From an uncultured Propionibacteriaceae bacterium (GTDB lineage Bacteria; Actinomycetota; Actinomycetes; Propionibacteriales; Propionibacteriaceae): a DNA stretch of 48,744 bases. Under the pieces are notes generated by a model that was not told where the DNA came from, made no database searches, and worked only from the letters and a program-made list of their open reading frames with translations. Position numbers and translations under genes: made by a program. The DNA lies in NCBI GenBank assembly GCA_938046585.1, contig CALIWR010000012.1:1-48744 (forward strand), in the 5' to 3' direction. How positions within the stretch are numbered: the stretch's first letter is position 1; each line of letters begins with the position of its first letter. Below are positions 26,481-34,931 of the stretch, piece after piece.

Positions 26481-27418
26481 GCCAGGCCCGCGTTGGTGAC
26501 CTGGTGGACCTCGGCCAGCGTCGGCCCGTATGCGCCGGCGTGGCTGACGGTGATCCCGGAGGTGATGATCGCCCGGTGCAGCGCTGGCTGTACCGCGGAC
26601 CAGTCAGCCGATCTCAGCCGCTGCCGGGCCTCAAGCCCGCCGAGCAGCCCGACCGACAACAACCCGGACACCATCCCCGCCATGAACGAATCCCCGGCGC
26701 CGACGGTGTCGGCCACGGGAACGTCTATCGGGCCGACCTGCAGCAGCTCCCGGTTGTCCCGTAGCAACGCCGTTGCCCCGGCCGGGCCGCGGGTACAGAC
26801 AACCAGGGTCGGACCGAGACCGGTCCAATAGCGCAGGACTTCCTCGACGGTGGCGTCAGGGTAGAGCCAGGCCAGGTCCTCGTCAGAAGCCTTGACCAGA
26901 TCGCAGAGGCCGATCACTTCCTCGATCCGGCTCAGCACCGCCGCAGGCGAACCCATGATCGTGGGGCGGGCGTTCGGGTCGTACGAGATGGTCGCCCGCT
27001 GCCGAATTTGACGTACGGTGGACACAACCTGAGAGCCGCCCGGCTCCACGGTGACCGCGATACTGCCGGTGTGGAGGTGATCCACCACGGTCGGGTCGAT
27101 CCGGGGCACCGAATAGGACAGATCAAACTGGTATCTCGCCTTGCCCTGGGCATCCAAGGTGGCATGGGCCACCGAAGTCCGCTCGGCCCCGTCGCTGCCG
27201 GGTAAAATCTCCACCCCTGCTCGCCGGACCGCCTCTTCGATCAGGTGACCATGCCGGTCACGGCCCCACCAGGCAGCCAGGCTGACCGGGTGTTCCAGCT
27301 GCGCCAGCCCACAGGCTACGTTCAACACACTGCCGCCGGGATGTTCGCTGTACTCGTCGCCCCGAGCCACCACATCGACCAAGGCCTCACCCAGGCACAG
27401 GACCTGTCCGTTGTCCAT
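26477..27418 (-). CDS. PfkB family carbohydrate kinase (fructokinase-like)
   Basis: A 313-aa sugar kinase of the ribokinase/PfkB family. CLGEALVDVV opens the fold; HPGGSVLNVACGLAQLEHPV is the substrate-side signature; DTVGAGDSFMAGMVSGLL near residue 250 carries the catalytic Asp and anion hole. Closest by eye to fructokinases; the sugar cannot be fixed. ATG 27418 has AAAGGAG. It stands alone on its strand. Confidence 0.9.
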   Translation of the reverse strand: MDNGQVLCLGEALVDVVARGDEYSEHPGGSVLNVACGLAQLEHPVSLAAWWGRDRHGHLIEEAVRRAGVEILPGSDGAERTSVAHATLDAQGKARYQFDLSYSVPRIDPTVVDHLHTGSIAVTVEPGGSQVVSTVRQIRQRATISYDPNARPTIMGSPAAVLSRIEEVIGLCDLVKASDEDLAWLYPDATVEEVLRYWTGLGPTLVVCTRGPAGATALLRDNRELLQVGPIDVPVADTVGAGDSFMAGMVSGLLSVGLLGGLEARQRLRSADWSAVQPALHRAIITSGITVSHAGAYGPTLAEVHQVTNAGLA

Positions 27419-27627
27419 TCCGCGAGCTCCTTTGCTGGCCGTCACCTCCGGTGGTCAGGACTCTACCGTGCCGGCGAGGCTGCCGCCGGTTCTCGCTGGC
27501 AGATGGAATACGGCTTTCCCGGGCAATCTGGCCCTACGCTGAGGCTGTTCATGGGGAGGAAGTGAGTTGCGGGTGGGAAAGGCGACCGCGCCCCTGGCTC
27601 AGCAGATGGCGCGTCCCGGGGTCGACC

Positions 27628-28464
27628 GTGGCTGACCGATCTGGGCTGTTGCGGGCGGCCACCTTCAATGCCAACGGGATCCGATCCGCGGTCCGTCGCG
27701 GTTTCGCGGGATGGCTGGCGTCCCGCGACTGCGATGTGGTCGCGATCCAGGAGATGCGCTGCCCCGAGCTGCTGGTCCCGGCGGCAGCCTGGGCTGGCTA
27801 CCACCTGAGCTATGACGCCGGAACTCTGGCCGGTCGTAATGGCTGTGCGCTGCTGACACGGCAGCGGCCGGTCGAGGTCCGTACCGGAATCGGGCGGGTG
27901 GCCTTCGCTCACGAGGGCCGCTACCTGGAGGCAGACCTCGACCTGCCCGGGCTACGGCTGCGGGTGGGCAGCGTGTACGTGCCCAAAGGTGGGCATGCCG
28001 ACGATCCCGATCCTCGCCGGTGGCGGCACAAGGCCCGGTTCCTGGCCGGGTTTCGTGGTTATCTGCGTGAGACCCGGCTCCAGGCCCGCCGTGACGGGCG
28101 GGAATTGTTGGTGATGGGGGATTTCAATGTCGCCCACACCCGGCTCGACCTGCGCCATGCCTCCGCCAACCGGAACCAGGTCGGATTCCTGCCCGAGGAG
28201 CGGGAATGGTTCGGTTCGCTGTTGTCGCCACGAACCCTGACCGATGTGATCCGGGCGTTGTATCCCGACCAGCCCGGCCCGTATTCCTGGTGGCGTTGGG
28301 GTGACGGCCCATTCCAGAACGACACCGGCTGGCGGATCGACTACCACCTGGCGACTCGGTCCCTGGCACAGGCAGCGGTGGCCGGCGGCACCGATAAGGC
28401 GTCAGATTATTCCCGGCGGCTCAGCGACCACGCCCCCGTAGTCGTGGACTATGCGCTACGGTGA
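27628..28464 (+). CDS. Exodeoxyribonuclease III
   Basis: A 278-aa ExoIII/AP endonuclease acting in base excision repair. LRAATFNANGIRSA, VVAIQEMRCPE (metal Glu), VYVPKGG, LVMGDFNVAHT, WRIDYHLATRSL and LSDHAPVVVDY cover all catalytic motifs. GTG 27628 gives the family N-terminus, but an in-frame GTG at 27562 close to GGGGAGGA is possible and would add 22 unconserved residues. Confidence 0.9.
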   Translation: MADRSGLLRAATFNANGIRSAVRRGFAGWLASRDCDVVAIQEMRCPELLVPAAAWAGYHLSYDAGTLAGRNGCALLTRQRPVEVRTGIGRVAFAHEGRYLEADLDLPGLRLRVGSVYVPKGGHADDPDPRRWRHKARFLAGFRGYLRETRLQARRDGRELLVMGDFNVAHTRLDLRHASANRNQVGFLPEEREWFGSLLSPRTLTDVIRALYPDQPGPYSWWRWGDGPFQNDTGWRIDYHLATRSLAQAAVAGGTDKASDYSRRLSDHAPVVVDYALR

Positions 28465-28540
28465 CGGGTTTCACCTGCGATTTTCGTTTTGTGGGAATCG
28501 TCGGAGAGATCCTGGTGGTGATATCTGATCCGGTGTGATT

Positions 28541-28558
28541 CCTCACGCGGTCGTGGGG
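28541..28558. terminator. Hairpin after exonuclease III
   Basis: CCTCACG and CGTGGGG pair (one G-U) around loop CGGT. No U tract. Weak candidate. Confidence 0.3.
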
Positions 28559-28585
28559 ACTCTAAGTGGCAGACAGACTTCGGGT

Positions 28586-28739
28586 ATGGACGTAGAGCAG
28601 ACTGCCGAGGAGTTGTACGGGAGACCCGCTCGTCTTTGTGGCTCGGCATGCCGACCGGGCTGAGCGACTGACCGCGGCTGAGCCGATCCCGGCAGTGGCT
28701 TGCCACGTTGCCGCAGACATCAGCCCTGCCGTCTCATAG
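28586..28739 (+). pseudogene. Remnant of a small conserved hypothetical gene, frameshifted
   Basis: From ATG 28586 the frame reads MDVEQTAEELYG, then runs into a stop. Changing frame at about 28621, translation continues DPLVFVARHADRAERLT and on to a stop at 28739. The two pieces together resemble the start of a short actinobacterial conserved protein I know only as hypothetical. The break and the absence of downstream coding suggest a decayed, truncated gene. Confidence 0.45.
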
Positions 28740-28748
28740 GCTTGATGT

Positions 28749-29468
28749 GTGGTCGAGAGCTTGAGACGGGTGCGTGAGCCGGCAGCGGTGGTCGCACTGC
28801 TGGTTGCGGTGATCCAGGCGGCATTGGCGGTGGTCTATTGGCTCGACAGCGGCGACTTCAGCGGGGTCTTCATCGGTGACAAGGAGGCGCTCTTGGCGGC
28901 TGTGCTGGTCTTGTCTTGTGCTGGCGTCGAACCGCGTAGCCGCAACGCAGGGGCGTTGGCGATCGTCGCCGTAGTGATGTTCACGGCTGGGGCCGTAGTA
29001 CAGGTGACGATGACGTTCCATGACACGTTGGCCTCTCAGCCGATGAGGATGAGCACGATGATCAAAGGCCTGGCTGGTTCGACGCCCATCGCCTTGTTGG
29101 CGTTCCTGGTGTTGATGGTAGTCCGGCCGCCTCGTCCAGCCCCAGCGTTGTCGGTGGCCGAGCCTGATTATGGCGAAACGGTTGTCGTGCCGGCGCCTAA
29201 CGCCCAGGCCGACCCGGTTTGCGCTGATCCGGGTCTCGAACCGCGGCAGCCGGTTTGGGATGCTTCTGCCGCCACCGGGGCGGTCTGGCGACGGGCCAGC
29301 GACGCCGCCTCTGGCGCCGCGGCGACGGCGTACGGTGCAGCAAGCGAGGGCTGGCAGGGCGAGCGGCCCGCGATTGCGCAGCCTTCGAATGGTTCGCTAG
29401 AACCTGGGTCAGGGCCGTCCGGGCCGGCCCCGTGGGATCCGGCCGATGATGTCACTCGTCCTCGTTAG
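28749..29468 (+). CDS. Membrane protein with disordered C-terminal tail, unknown function
   Basis: A 239-aa protein not recognised as a named family. Four hydrophobic helices lie at about residues 12-31, 45-60, 68-88 and 108-126; the remaining 110 residues are Ala/Gly/Pro/Glu-rich and probably disordered. GTG 28749 lacks a clear ribosome site. It lies between the gene remnant and whiB2 and seems to be monocistronic. Confidence 0.65.
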   Translation: MVESLRRVREPAAVVALLVAVIQAALAVVYWLDSGDFSGVFIGDKEALLAAVLVLSCAGVEPRSRNAGALAIVAVVMFTAGAVVQVTMTFHDTLASQPMRMSTMIKGLAGSTPIALLAFLVLMVVRPPRPAPALSVAEPDYGETVVVPAPNAQADPVCADPGLEPRQPVWDASAATGAVWRRASDAASGAAATAYGAASEGWQGERPAIAQPSNGSLEPGSGPSGPAPWDPADDVTRPR

Positions 29469-29507
29469 TGCCGATGTGCGGCTCTGATCCCTGTGATGGC
29501 AGGCAAA

Positions 29508-29527
29508 AGATGAGAGGATTCTCATCT
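29508..29527 (+). terminator. AT-rich hairpin AGATGAGA-GGAT-TCTCATCT
   Basis: A perfect 8-bp inverted repeat with a 4-base loop, 40 bases past the membrane-protein stop and followed by CTTTG. It may be a terminator, or an operator in the whiB2 upstream region; its low GC stands out locally. Confidence 0.5.
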
Positions 29528-29591
29528 CTTTGTCGACTTCCTGCCAGGATCGAGGTTGACGTGGCTAGAGTCACCGGCGTGTAATTCAGCT

Positions 29592-29636
29592 GAGAACGCT
29601 GAGAACAGGTTCTTGATACCAATGAGAACTGGTGGG
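29592..29636 (+). promoter_or_regulatory. GAGAAC repeats in the whiB2 leader
   Basis: GAGAAC occurs three times between 29592 and 29630, and the second copy begins an inverted repeat AGAAC-AG-GTTCT. TTGACG at 29557-29562 upstream could be a -35 box. This may be a regulator site controlling whiB2. Confidence 0.35.
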
Positions 29637-29651
29637 GCGGGAAGGATAGGC

Positions 29652-29906
29652 ATGCAGGTGTTGAGCTTTGGCTTCGCCGACGAAGGCGCCCTGGGCTGGC
29701 AGGAGCGGGCCCTCTGCGCCCAAACCGATCCGGAGGCTTTTTTCCCGGAGAAGGGTGGCTCCACCCGGGAGGCCAAGAAGGTCTGCCGCAACTGCGAAGT
29801 GCGTTCCGAATGCCTGGAATATGCCCTCGCTCACGATGAGCGGTTCGGGATCTGGGGCGGGCTCAGCGAGCGGGAACGGCGACGGCTGAAGAAGCGGGCC
29901 GTCTAG
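29652..29906 (+). CDS. whiB2: WhiB-family iron-sulfur regulator, WhiB2/WhmD type
   Basis: An 84-aa Wbl protein. Four Cys (LCAQTDPEAFF; VCRNCEVRSEC, the CxxCxxxxxC part) would ligate a [4Fe-4S] cluster. GIWGG is the sigma-factor-contact beta-turn, and the basic RERRRLKKR tail is the DNA-binding part. The sequence matches the WhiB2/WhmD subgroup, tied to septation and cell division in actinobacteria. ATG 29652 follows GAAGGA; upstream in-frame ATGs would add unconserved residues. Confidence 0.9.
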   Translation: MQVLSFGFADEGALGWQERALCAQTDPEAFFPEKGGSTREAKKVCRNCEVRSECLEYALAHDERFGIWGGLSERERRRLKKRAV

Positions 29907-29987
29907 CCCGCCCGACTGGGGGTCGCGCCGATCCCGAGAACGGATGTGTAGGCTGTCTGGTCGCTGACACCGACCGGACGGGACCGC

Positions 29988-32900
29988 ATGAGCGACACCA
30001 CCGAGACCGACCTGTGGAACTGGGTTGATGCCCCCCAGACGCCGACCCCGCAGGTTCCTTCCCCCGCGACCGTCACCCTGGTTCTGGTATCGCACAACGC
30101 CAGCTGGTGGCTGGCCGATACCCTAACCGCGCTCGAGGCCCTGACCGAGCGTCCCGGCATGGTGATCGCTGTCGACACCGGCTCCCAGGACGCCTCGCGT
30201 GACCTGCTTGGCCAAGGCGTTCAGCGCGGCCTGATCAACCGGGTACTGCCAGGTGAGACGGACTGGTCTTTCGGACGGGCCGTGCACACCGCACTGGCCC
30301 AGGTGCCGCCCACCGAATGGGTCTGGCTGCTCCACGATGACGCCCTTCCCAGACCCGACGCCCTACGGCAGCTGCTGCGCCAGTCGGCGCTCAGCCCGCA
30401 GGCCGACATCCTGGTACCGATGCTGCTACGGCCAGGCCGGCGCCGCGACGCGCCACGGATCCAGGAACTCGGCTCGTCGATCTCGCACACCGGGCGCCGA
30501 GAGCTGGGGCTGGAACCGGACGAGGTGGGTCAGGGCCAGCACGACCCCAAACAGGTGCTGGGCGGGTCGACCTGTGGGATGCTGGTGCGCCGTTCCCGCC
30601 TGGAGCAGGTGGGCGGTTTCGACGAGGCCCTGCCGCTGTACCGCGACGGGCAGGAACTGGGCTGGCGGGTGACCCTGGCCGGCGGCCAGGTGATGACCTG
30701 CCCTTCGGCACGGATCGTGCACCGGCAGGCGGGCCGCCGCGGCCAACGCCGGGCGAGCCTGGCAGCCCAACGCGGCCGTACCGACACCGGCCTCGACCGG
30801 TTCTGTGGCATGCAGGCGGTCCTGGCCCACAGCCGCGGCCTGCGGGCTGTGCTGGTGGCCTGTCGACTGGTCCTCGCAGCGGTGCTGCGGGCACTCGGTT
30901 TCTTGCTCGGTAAGCGTCCCGACGGCGCCCGAGAAGAGCTGCTGGCAGCCTGGGACCTGATCGGCTCCGGCGCGCAGACCCGGGCGCTGCGGCACAAGGT
31001 GGCCCAGGTGGGCGCCAGCCAAGCCACGTACCGCACCGTACGCCGACTACGCCCGCATATCGCCTCGAGTTGGGCGATGGCCGCCGACGTGCTGGGCCGG
31101 GCCGTCTTGGACCGGGCCCGCGGCTTGGCTGGCGATGAACCCGGATTCGACGAGCTGACCGGCGATGACTTCGCTGGTTCGGGGGCCAGCAAGACCACCT
31201 CGGTGGTCCCGATCCTGGCCGGGGTCTTTGGCCTGATCCTGCTGGTCGTGGCGGGCCGTACCCTGATCGGGCTGGGCGTGGTCCGGTCGTCGGGTCTGCT
31301 GCCGGCCCCCGAGACCATTGCGGCGGCTTTCACCAACTACCTCGTCCCAGCCCCGGGCGGGGGCGAGCCGCCACCCTGGATCGGGCTGGCGGCCCTGGCC
31401 TCGATCCCGGGGATGTGGCCAACCTGGGCCGCGGTAGTCGCTCTGTTCCTGGCGGTGCCGCTGGGGTCCCTGGCCGGCGCCTGGTTTCTGCGTCCGGTGG
31501 TCACCAGCTCGAAGGTTCGCTGGGCCGCGGCTGTCGGGTACGGGCTGCTGCCGGTGCTGGTGGCCGGCCTGACCCGTGGCCAGGTCTGGCTGGTGGGTTT
31601 CGCGGTACTCCTGGCGGCGCTGGGTGTCGCCTTGCAGAGCTGGCAGGACGGCGACGACCGGCTGGAGCGACTCCGTTCGCCGGCGTTGGCGGCGCTGGCC
31701 TTGACCTGCCTGGTGGCGATCGCGCCCGCCGTGTGGGTGGCGGCTCTCGTAGCCCTGGTAGTGCTGGTGCTGCGCCAGGGCCGGCCGGTGGCGGCGACGC
31801 TGACTGCGCTGGCTCCGGTGGCGCTGCTGGCGCCCTGGCTGCTGCACCTGGTCCGGACCGCGCCGGGGCGGCTGTTGACTGGGCCCGAGCCGCTGCTGGG
31901 ATCGGTGGATGTGCTGCCGGCCTGGCAGGTTTTCGCCGGCCGGTCTGCCGGACCGGGATTGGCGCCGCTGTGGCTGAGCGTTGCCGTGGCGGCCCTGCTC
32001 TGGCTGGTCGCAGTGCTGGCGATCGGCCTCGACCGCCGGATGCTGGGGTACTGGGGCAGCGCCCTGGCCTTAATGGCGGTCGCCGTCGGCCTGAGCCGGC
32101 TGCTGGTCAGCCTGCCCGGCGGCATGGTCCGCCCGGAGGTGACGCCGTGGCTGCTGGCTGCCTTCGCAGCCTTGCTGGTGGGGGTGGCGACGGTGATCGA
32201 CCAGGCTCGGCTGCGGGTCTTCGAGCAGAGTTTCGGCAGCGCCCAGACACTGCTGGTCGCTGTGACTGTGCTGACCGCCATCGGGCTGGTACTGACCCTC
32301 GGCTGGTGGGGGGTCGGGGGAGCGGCTGAACCTACCCAGCGGGGCGCGGTCTCGTCGCTGCCGCGTTTCGTCCAGGAGTCCATGGAGGGGCCGGGCCGGA
32401 CCCGGACCCTGATCGTGGACTTGTCCCAGCCGCAGCCGCGATGGTGGCTGAGCGAGGCCGGTGGGCTGACCTGGGGCGGGGCCGAGACCGTGATTGGTCC
32501 TGCGGACCGGGCCGCCCACGACCAGGTGGTGGCCGTCGTCGCCCAGATCGCATCAGGACGCCAGAGCGAATCGTTGCCGCAGCTGTTGGCCGGGCTCGGG
32601 GTGGCCCATGTCCAGCTCCGGTCGGTGACCGGCGAGGTGACCGCGGCCCTGGCCGCTACCCCTGGGATCGCCCGTGGCGGCGAGGAAAACGGGGTGGCGG
32701 TTTTCACCGTGACCAGCAAACCGAGCCGGGTCCAGGTGGTGGCCTCCGACCAGGTGGTCTCGGTCGGCTCCGAGATCCATACGGCGACCACCGGCACCCT
32801 GCTGCTGGCCGAGGCGGCCGACCCGCGTTGGCGGGTGACCGTTGGCGGGCGGGAGCTACCCCGAACCGAGTCACGTGACTGGCGGCCAGCCTTCGCCTTG

Positions 32901-33074
32901 TCCGGCGAATCGGGGCCAGTGGAGGTGAGCCTGCGCCGCGAGCCACACCGGGTGCTGGTCGCCGTGGCCCAGCTGCTGGGGCTGGTGGTGCTGGCCCTGT
33001 TCGCGGCACCCTCGGTGAGGCGCGAGAACGACCAGCCGGTCGCCGGGCGGCGTTCGGCCGAGGAGGACCTGTGA
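29988..33074 (+). CDS. Very large membrane-anchored GT2 glycosyltransferase
   Basis: A 1028-aa envelope enzyme. Residues 25-260 are a GT2 domain (VTLVLVSHNASWWLADTL, VDTGSQDASRDLL, WVWLLHDDALP, STCGMLVRRSRLEQVGGFDEALPLYRDGQELGWRV). From about residue 405 roughly ten transmembrane helices follow, then a soluble domain (about 780-965) and a final helix near 990. The gene lies directly after whiB2 and overlaps DUF5719 by GTGA, a conserved actinobacterial arrangement. Presumably it works on a cell-surface glycan or glycoprotein; acceptor unknown. Confidence 0.85.
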   Translation: MSDTTETDLWNWVDAPQTPTPQVPSPATVTLVLVSHNASWWLADTLTALEALTERPGMVIAVDTGSQDASRDLLGQGVQRGLINRVLPGETDWSFGRAVHTALAQVPPTEWVWLLHDDALPRPDALRQLLRQSALSPQADILVPMLLRPGRRRDAPRIQELGSSISHTGRRELGLEPDEVGQGQHDPKQVLGGSTCGMLVRRSRLEQVGGFDEALPLYRDGQELGWRVTLAGGQVMTCPSARIVHRQAGRRGQRRASLAAQRGRTDTGLDRFCGMQAVLAHSRGLRAVLVACRLVLAAVLRALGFLLGKRPDGAREELLAAWDLIGSGAQTRALRHKVAQVGASQATYRTVRRLRPHIASSWAMAADVLGRAVLDRARGLAGDEPGFDELTGDDFAGSGASKTTSVVPILAGVFGLILLVVAGRTLIGLGVVRSSGLLPAPETIAAAFTNYLVPAPGGGEPPPWIGLAALASIPGMWPTWAAVVALFLAVPLGSLAGAWFLRPVVTSSKVRWAAAVGYGLLPVLVAGLTRGQVWLVGFAVLLAALGVALQSWQDGDDRLERLRSPALAALALTCLVAIAPAVWVAALVALVVLVLRQGRPVAATLTALAPVALLAPWLLHLVRTAPGRLLTGPEPLLGSVDVLPAWQVFAGRSAGPGLAPLWLSVAVAALLWLVAVLAIGLDRRMLGYWGSALALMAVAVGLSRLLVSLPGGMVRPEVTPWLLAAFAALLVGVATVIDQARLRVFEQSFGSAQTLLVAVTVLTAIGLVLTLGWWGVGGAAEPTQRGAVSSLPRFVQESMEGPGRTRTLIVDLSQPQPRWWLSEAGGLTWGGAETVIGPADRAAHDQVVAVVAQIASGRQSESLPQLLAGLGVAHVQLRSVTGEVTAALAATPGIARGGEENGVAVFTVTSKPSRVQVVASDQVVSVGSEIHTATTGTLLLAEAADPRWRVTVGGRELPRTESRDWRPAFALSGESGPVEVSLRREPHRVLVAVAQLLGLVVLALFAAPSVRRENDQPVAGRRSAEEDL

Positions 33075-34390
33075 ACCCTCGTCTGCTGCCGGCTTTCCTG
33101 TCGCTGCTGCTGACCGTTGTGCTGGGGCTCGGGCTGAGCATGCTCGGTTCGCAGCAGATCCGTACCAGCTCGGTGACGGTGAGCGGGGTCCATTCCGTGG
33201 TCTGCCCGGCGATGGAACCCACCCTGGTCTCCACGACCGTGCGAGCTGCTGCCGCGGGCGGTGCCCGGGGCCGGCTGATCGGCGAGTCCGGCACCAACCC
33301 GGTGCCGGTGGCTGGGTTGACGGCCACCAGCTCCGCCCCGTACGTCATCACCGGCGACCAGACCGTGGCCGGGGTCTCATCCGGCTCAGCCAAGTCCGGG
33401 CTACTGCGGGGGCAGTGGCTGGGCAGCTGCGGACCGGCGACCGTCGAACAAGCCTTCCCAGGGTTGGTCTCCAACGCCACCCACCGCTCCTTCCTGGTCC
33501 TGACCAACCCCGACCCGAACCAGGCCACCGTCGACGTCAGCCTGTACGGGGCCAAGGGCCGGATCCTGGCTACCGGGGCACGCGGGGTGACCGTGCTCGG
33601 CAACAATTCGCGGCTGCTGGCCCTCGAACCCCTGGTCACCGCCGAGGAACCGTTGACCGCGGTAGTACACACCTCGGCCGGGCGGGTCTTCAGCTACGCT
33701 CGAGTGGAAGGCGACGGTGGCGCAGATTGGATGAGCTCGGCCGGGCCCGCCGCCACGAGCGGCGTCATCGCCGGGATCCCGGGCGGCGAGGGCAGCCGAT
33801 CCCTGGTGATCGTCAACCCGGGGAATCGGCGGGCCACGGTTACCGTAGAGGCGATGACCCACAGCGGCAGCTTCGCCCCGGCAGGAGCCGACCAGGTCGA
33901 TGTCAACCCAGAGTCGACGGTCAACGTGCCGCTGGAGAAAGCCCTGCTGGGAGAAGCAGCCGGGCTGCGGATCACCGCCACCCAGCCGGTGACCGCAGCG
34001 GTCTGGGCCAGCACCCCCGACCGTGGTGATCTGGCGGTGGCCAGCCTGCGACCGGCTTTCGCCGGGCGGTCAGTACTGCCGGTGATCCCGGGCGCGGTAC
34101 TGGTGGTCTCGAACGCCGGCTCTGGCGAGGCGCCGGTCTCGTTGACCGTCCAGGACGCCTCCGGCGCGGTGGTGGAGCAGACCACCCAGACGGTCGCGCC
34201 GGGAACTACCCAACAGCTGCCGCTGACCGGTGGCGTCACCGTACAGGTGGAGTCTTTGAGCCGGGAGGCCGCGGTGGCGATGATAACGACCGGTTCCGGC
34301 GAGATGCCGGGGCTGGGGATCGCCCCGTTGGGGCCCGGCGGGCTGGCCCAGGCTGATTTCAGCCCCCAGGTGGACCCGAAGCTGGCCTGA
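33071..34390 (+). CDS. DUF5719 exported protein
   Basis: A 439-aa secreted or anchored protein with an N-terminal hydrophobic segment (LLPAFLSLLLTVVLGLGLSML). The rest consists of beta-rich repeats (FLVLTNPDPNQATVDVSLYG; SLVIVNPGNRRATVTVEAM) resembling immunoglobulin-like modules. GTG 33071 overlaps the glycosyltransferase stop as GTGA, so the two are coupled and may form one surface complex (inference). Function unknown. Confidence 0.8.
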   Translation: MNPRLLPAFLSLLLTVVLGLGLSMLGSQQIRTSSVTVSGVHSVVCPAMEPTLVSTTVRAAAAGGARGRLIGESGTNPVPVAGLTATSSAPYVITGDQTVAGVSSGSAKSGLLRGQWLGSCGPATVEQAFPGLVSNATHRSFLVLTNPDPNQATVDVSLYGAKGRILATGARGVTVLGNNSRLLALEPLVTAEEPLTAVVHTSAGRVFSYARVEGDGGADWMSSAGPAATSGVIAGIPGGEGSRSLVIVNPGNRRATVTVEAMTHSGSFAPAGADQVDVNPESTVNVPLEKALLGEAAGLRITATQPVTAAVWASTPDRGDLAVASLRPAFAGRSVLPVIPGAVLVVSNAGSGEAPVSLTVQDASGAVVEQTTQTVAPGTTQQLPLTGGVTVQVESLSREAAVAMITTGSGEMPGLGIAPLGPGGLAQADFSPQVDPKLA

Positions 34391-34411
34391 GCAAGGCCCG
34401 TGGCCGTACGG

Positions 34412-34843
34412 CTAGTCGTCGGTGATGCCGTCCGGGTCGAGCCGCTCGACCGGGATCCCGGTCAACGCGGATACCTGTTCCACCAGGGTCTGCAGCACCA
34501 GCGCACGTAGCTGGGAGCGGTCGCCGGCCCGGTGCTCGATCGGGCGGCGGTAGACCACAATTCGGGCCAGGCTGTCCGCGGTCGCCTCTTGAGCGGCTGC
34601 TAGCGGAACCCGGTCGGACCAGTGCCGGCGGGTGTCGGGGACATCCTCCAAGCCGACATCGACCCCGACCAGGGCCTCGGGACAGGCGTCCCCGATCCGG
34701 GCCAGGCAATCAGTCAGGCATTGGACGAAGAACTCCGCCGGCCCCGCCGGACGGTGCCGGTGCAGGGCTTGCGCGGCCGGTGTCCCCGGTGTTGCCAGGG
34801 GGCCCCGAAGCCCGCGCTGGTGACGGTCTCGGCGGCTCGGCAT
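34412..34843 (-). CDS. Metallopeptidase-family protein without HExxH
   Basis: A 143-aa protein matching the actinobacterial metallopeptidase-family protein that lies opposite DUF3499/manB in many genomes (RRDRHQRGLRGPL, ALVGVDVGLEDVP, ARIVVYRRPIEHRA). Where active zincins have HExxH it reads LVEQVSALTG, so both zinc His are absent; it may be non-catalytic. ATG 34843 is preceded by TAGAGT and seven bases, indicating leaderless expression. Confidence 0.75.
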   Translation of the reverse strand: MPSRRDRHQRGLRGPLATPGTPAAQALHRHRPAGPAEFFVQCLTDCLARIGDACPEALVGVDVGLEDVPDTRRHWSDRVPLAAAQEATADSLARIVVYRRPIEHRAGDRSQLRALVLQTLVEQVSALTGIPVERLDPDGITDD

Positions 34844-34850
34844 GCCCAGC

Positions 34851-34856
34851 ACTCTA
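34851..34856 (-). promoter_or_regulatory. -10 box (TAGAGT), leaderless start
   Basis: Minus-strand TAGAGT, seven bases, ATG 34843. Confidence 0.45.
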
Positions 34857-34919
34857 CGGCTGGACTAAGCCGGCGGCGGAACTGGCAACGTGGTGTCGGG
34901 CGGCTCGGCCGGTTCGGTG

Positions 34920-34925
34920 TAGCCT
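34920..34925 (+). promoter_or_regulatory. -10 box (TAGCCT), leaderless DUF3499 start
   Basis: TAGCCT, six bases, GTG 34932. Same hexamer and spacing as at the lipoprotein gene start (21620). Confidence 0.5.
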
Positions 34926-34931
34926 GCCTCG

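Noticed and set aside
27567..27635. A 22-codon TTG-start reading frame before exonuclease III, ending across its start codon
   Set aside because: It has a GGGGAGGA site and could be a leader peptide, but nothing else supports translation; it may simply be 5' sequence of the exonuclease gene.
31337..33193. Long open frame of 618 codons on the minus strand
   Set aside because: It lies wholly opposite the large glycosyltransferase/DUF5719 genes. Its Ser/Arg/Thr-rich composition is typical of the antisense of GC-rich coding sequence.
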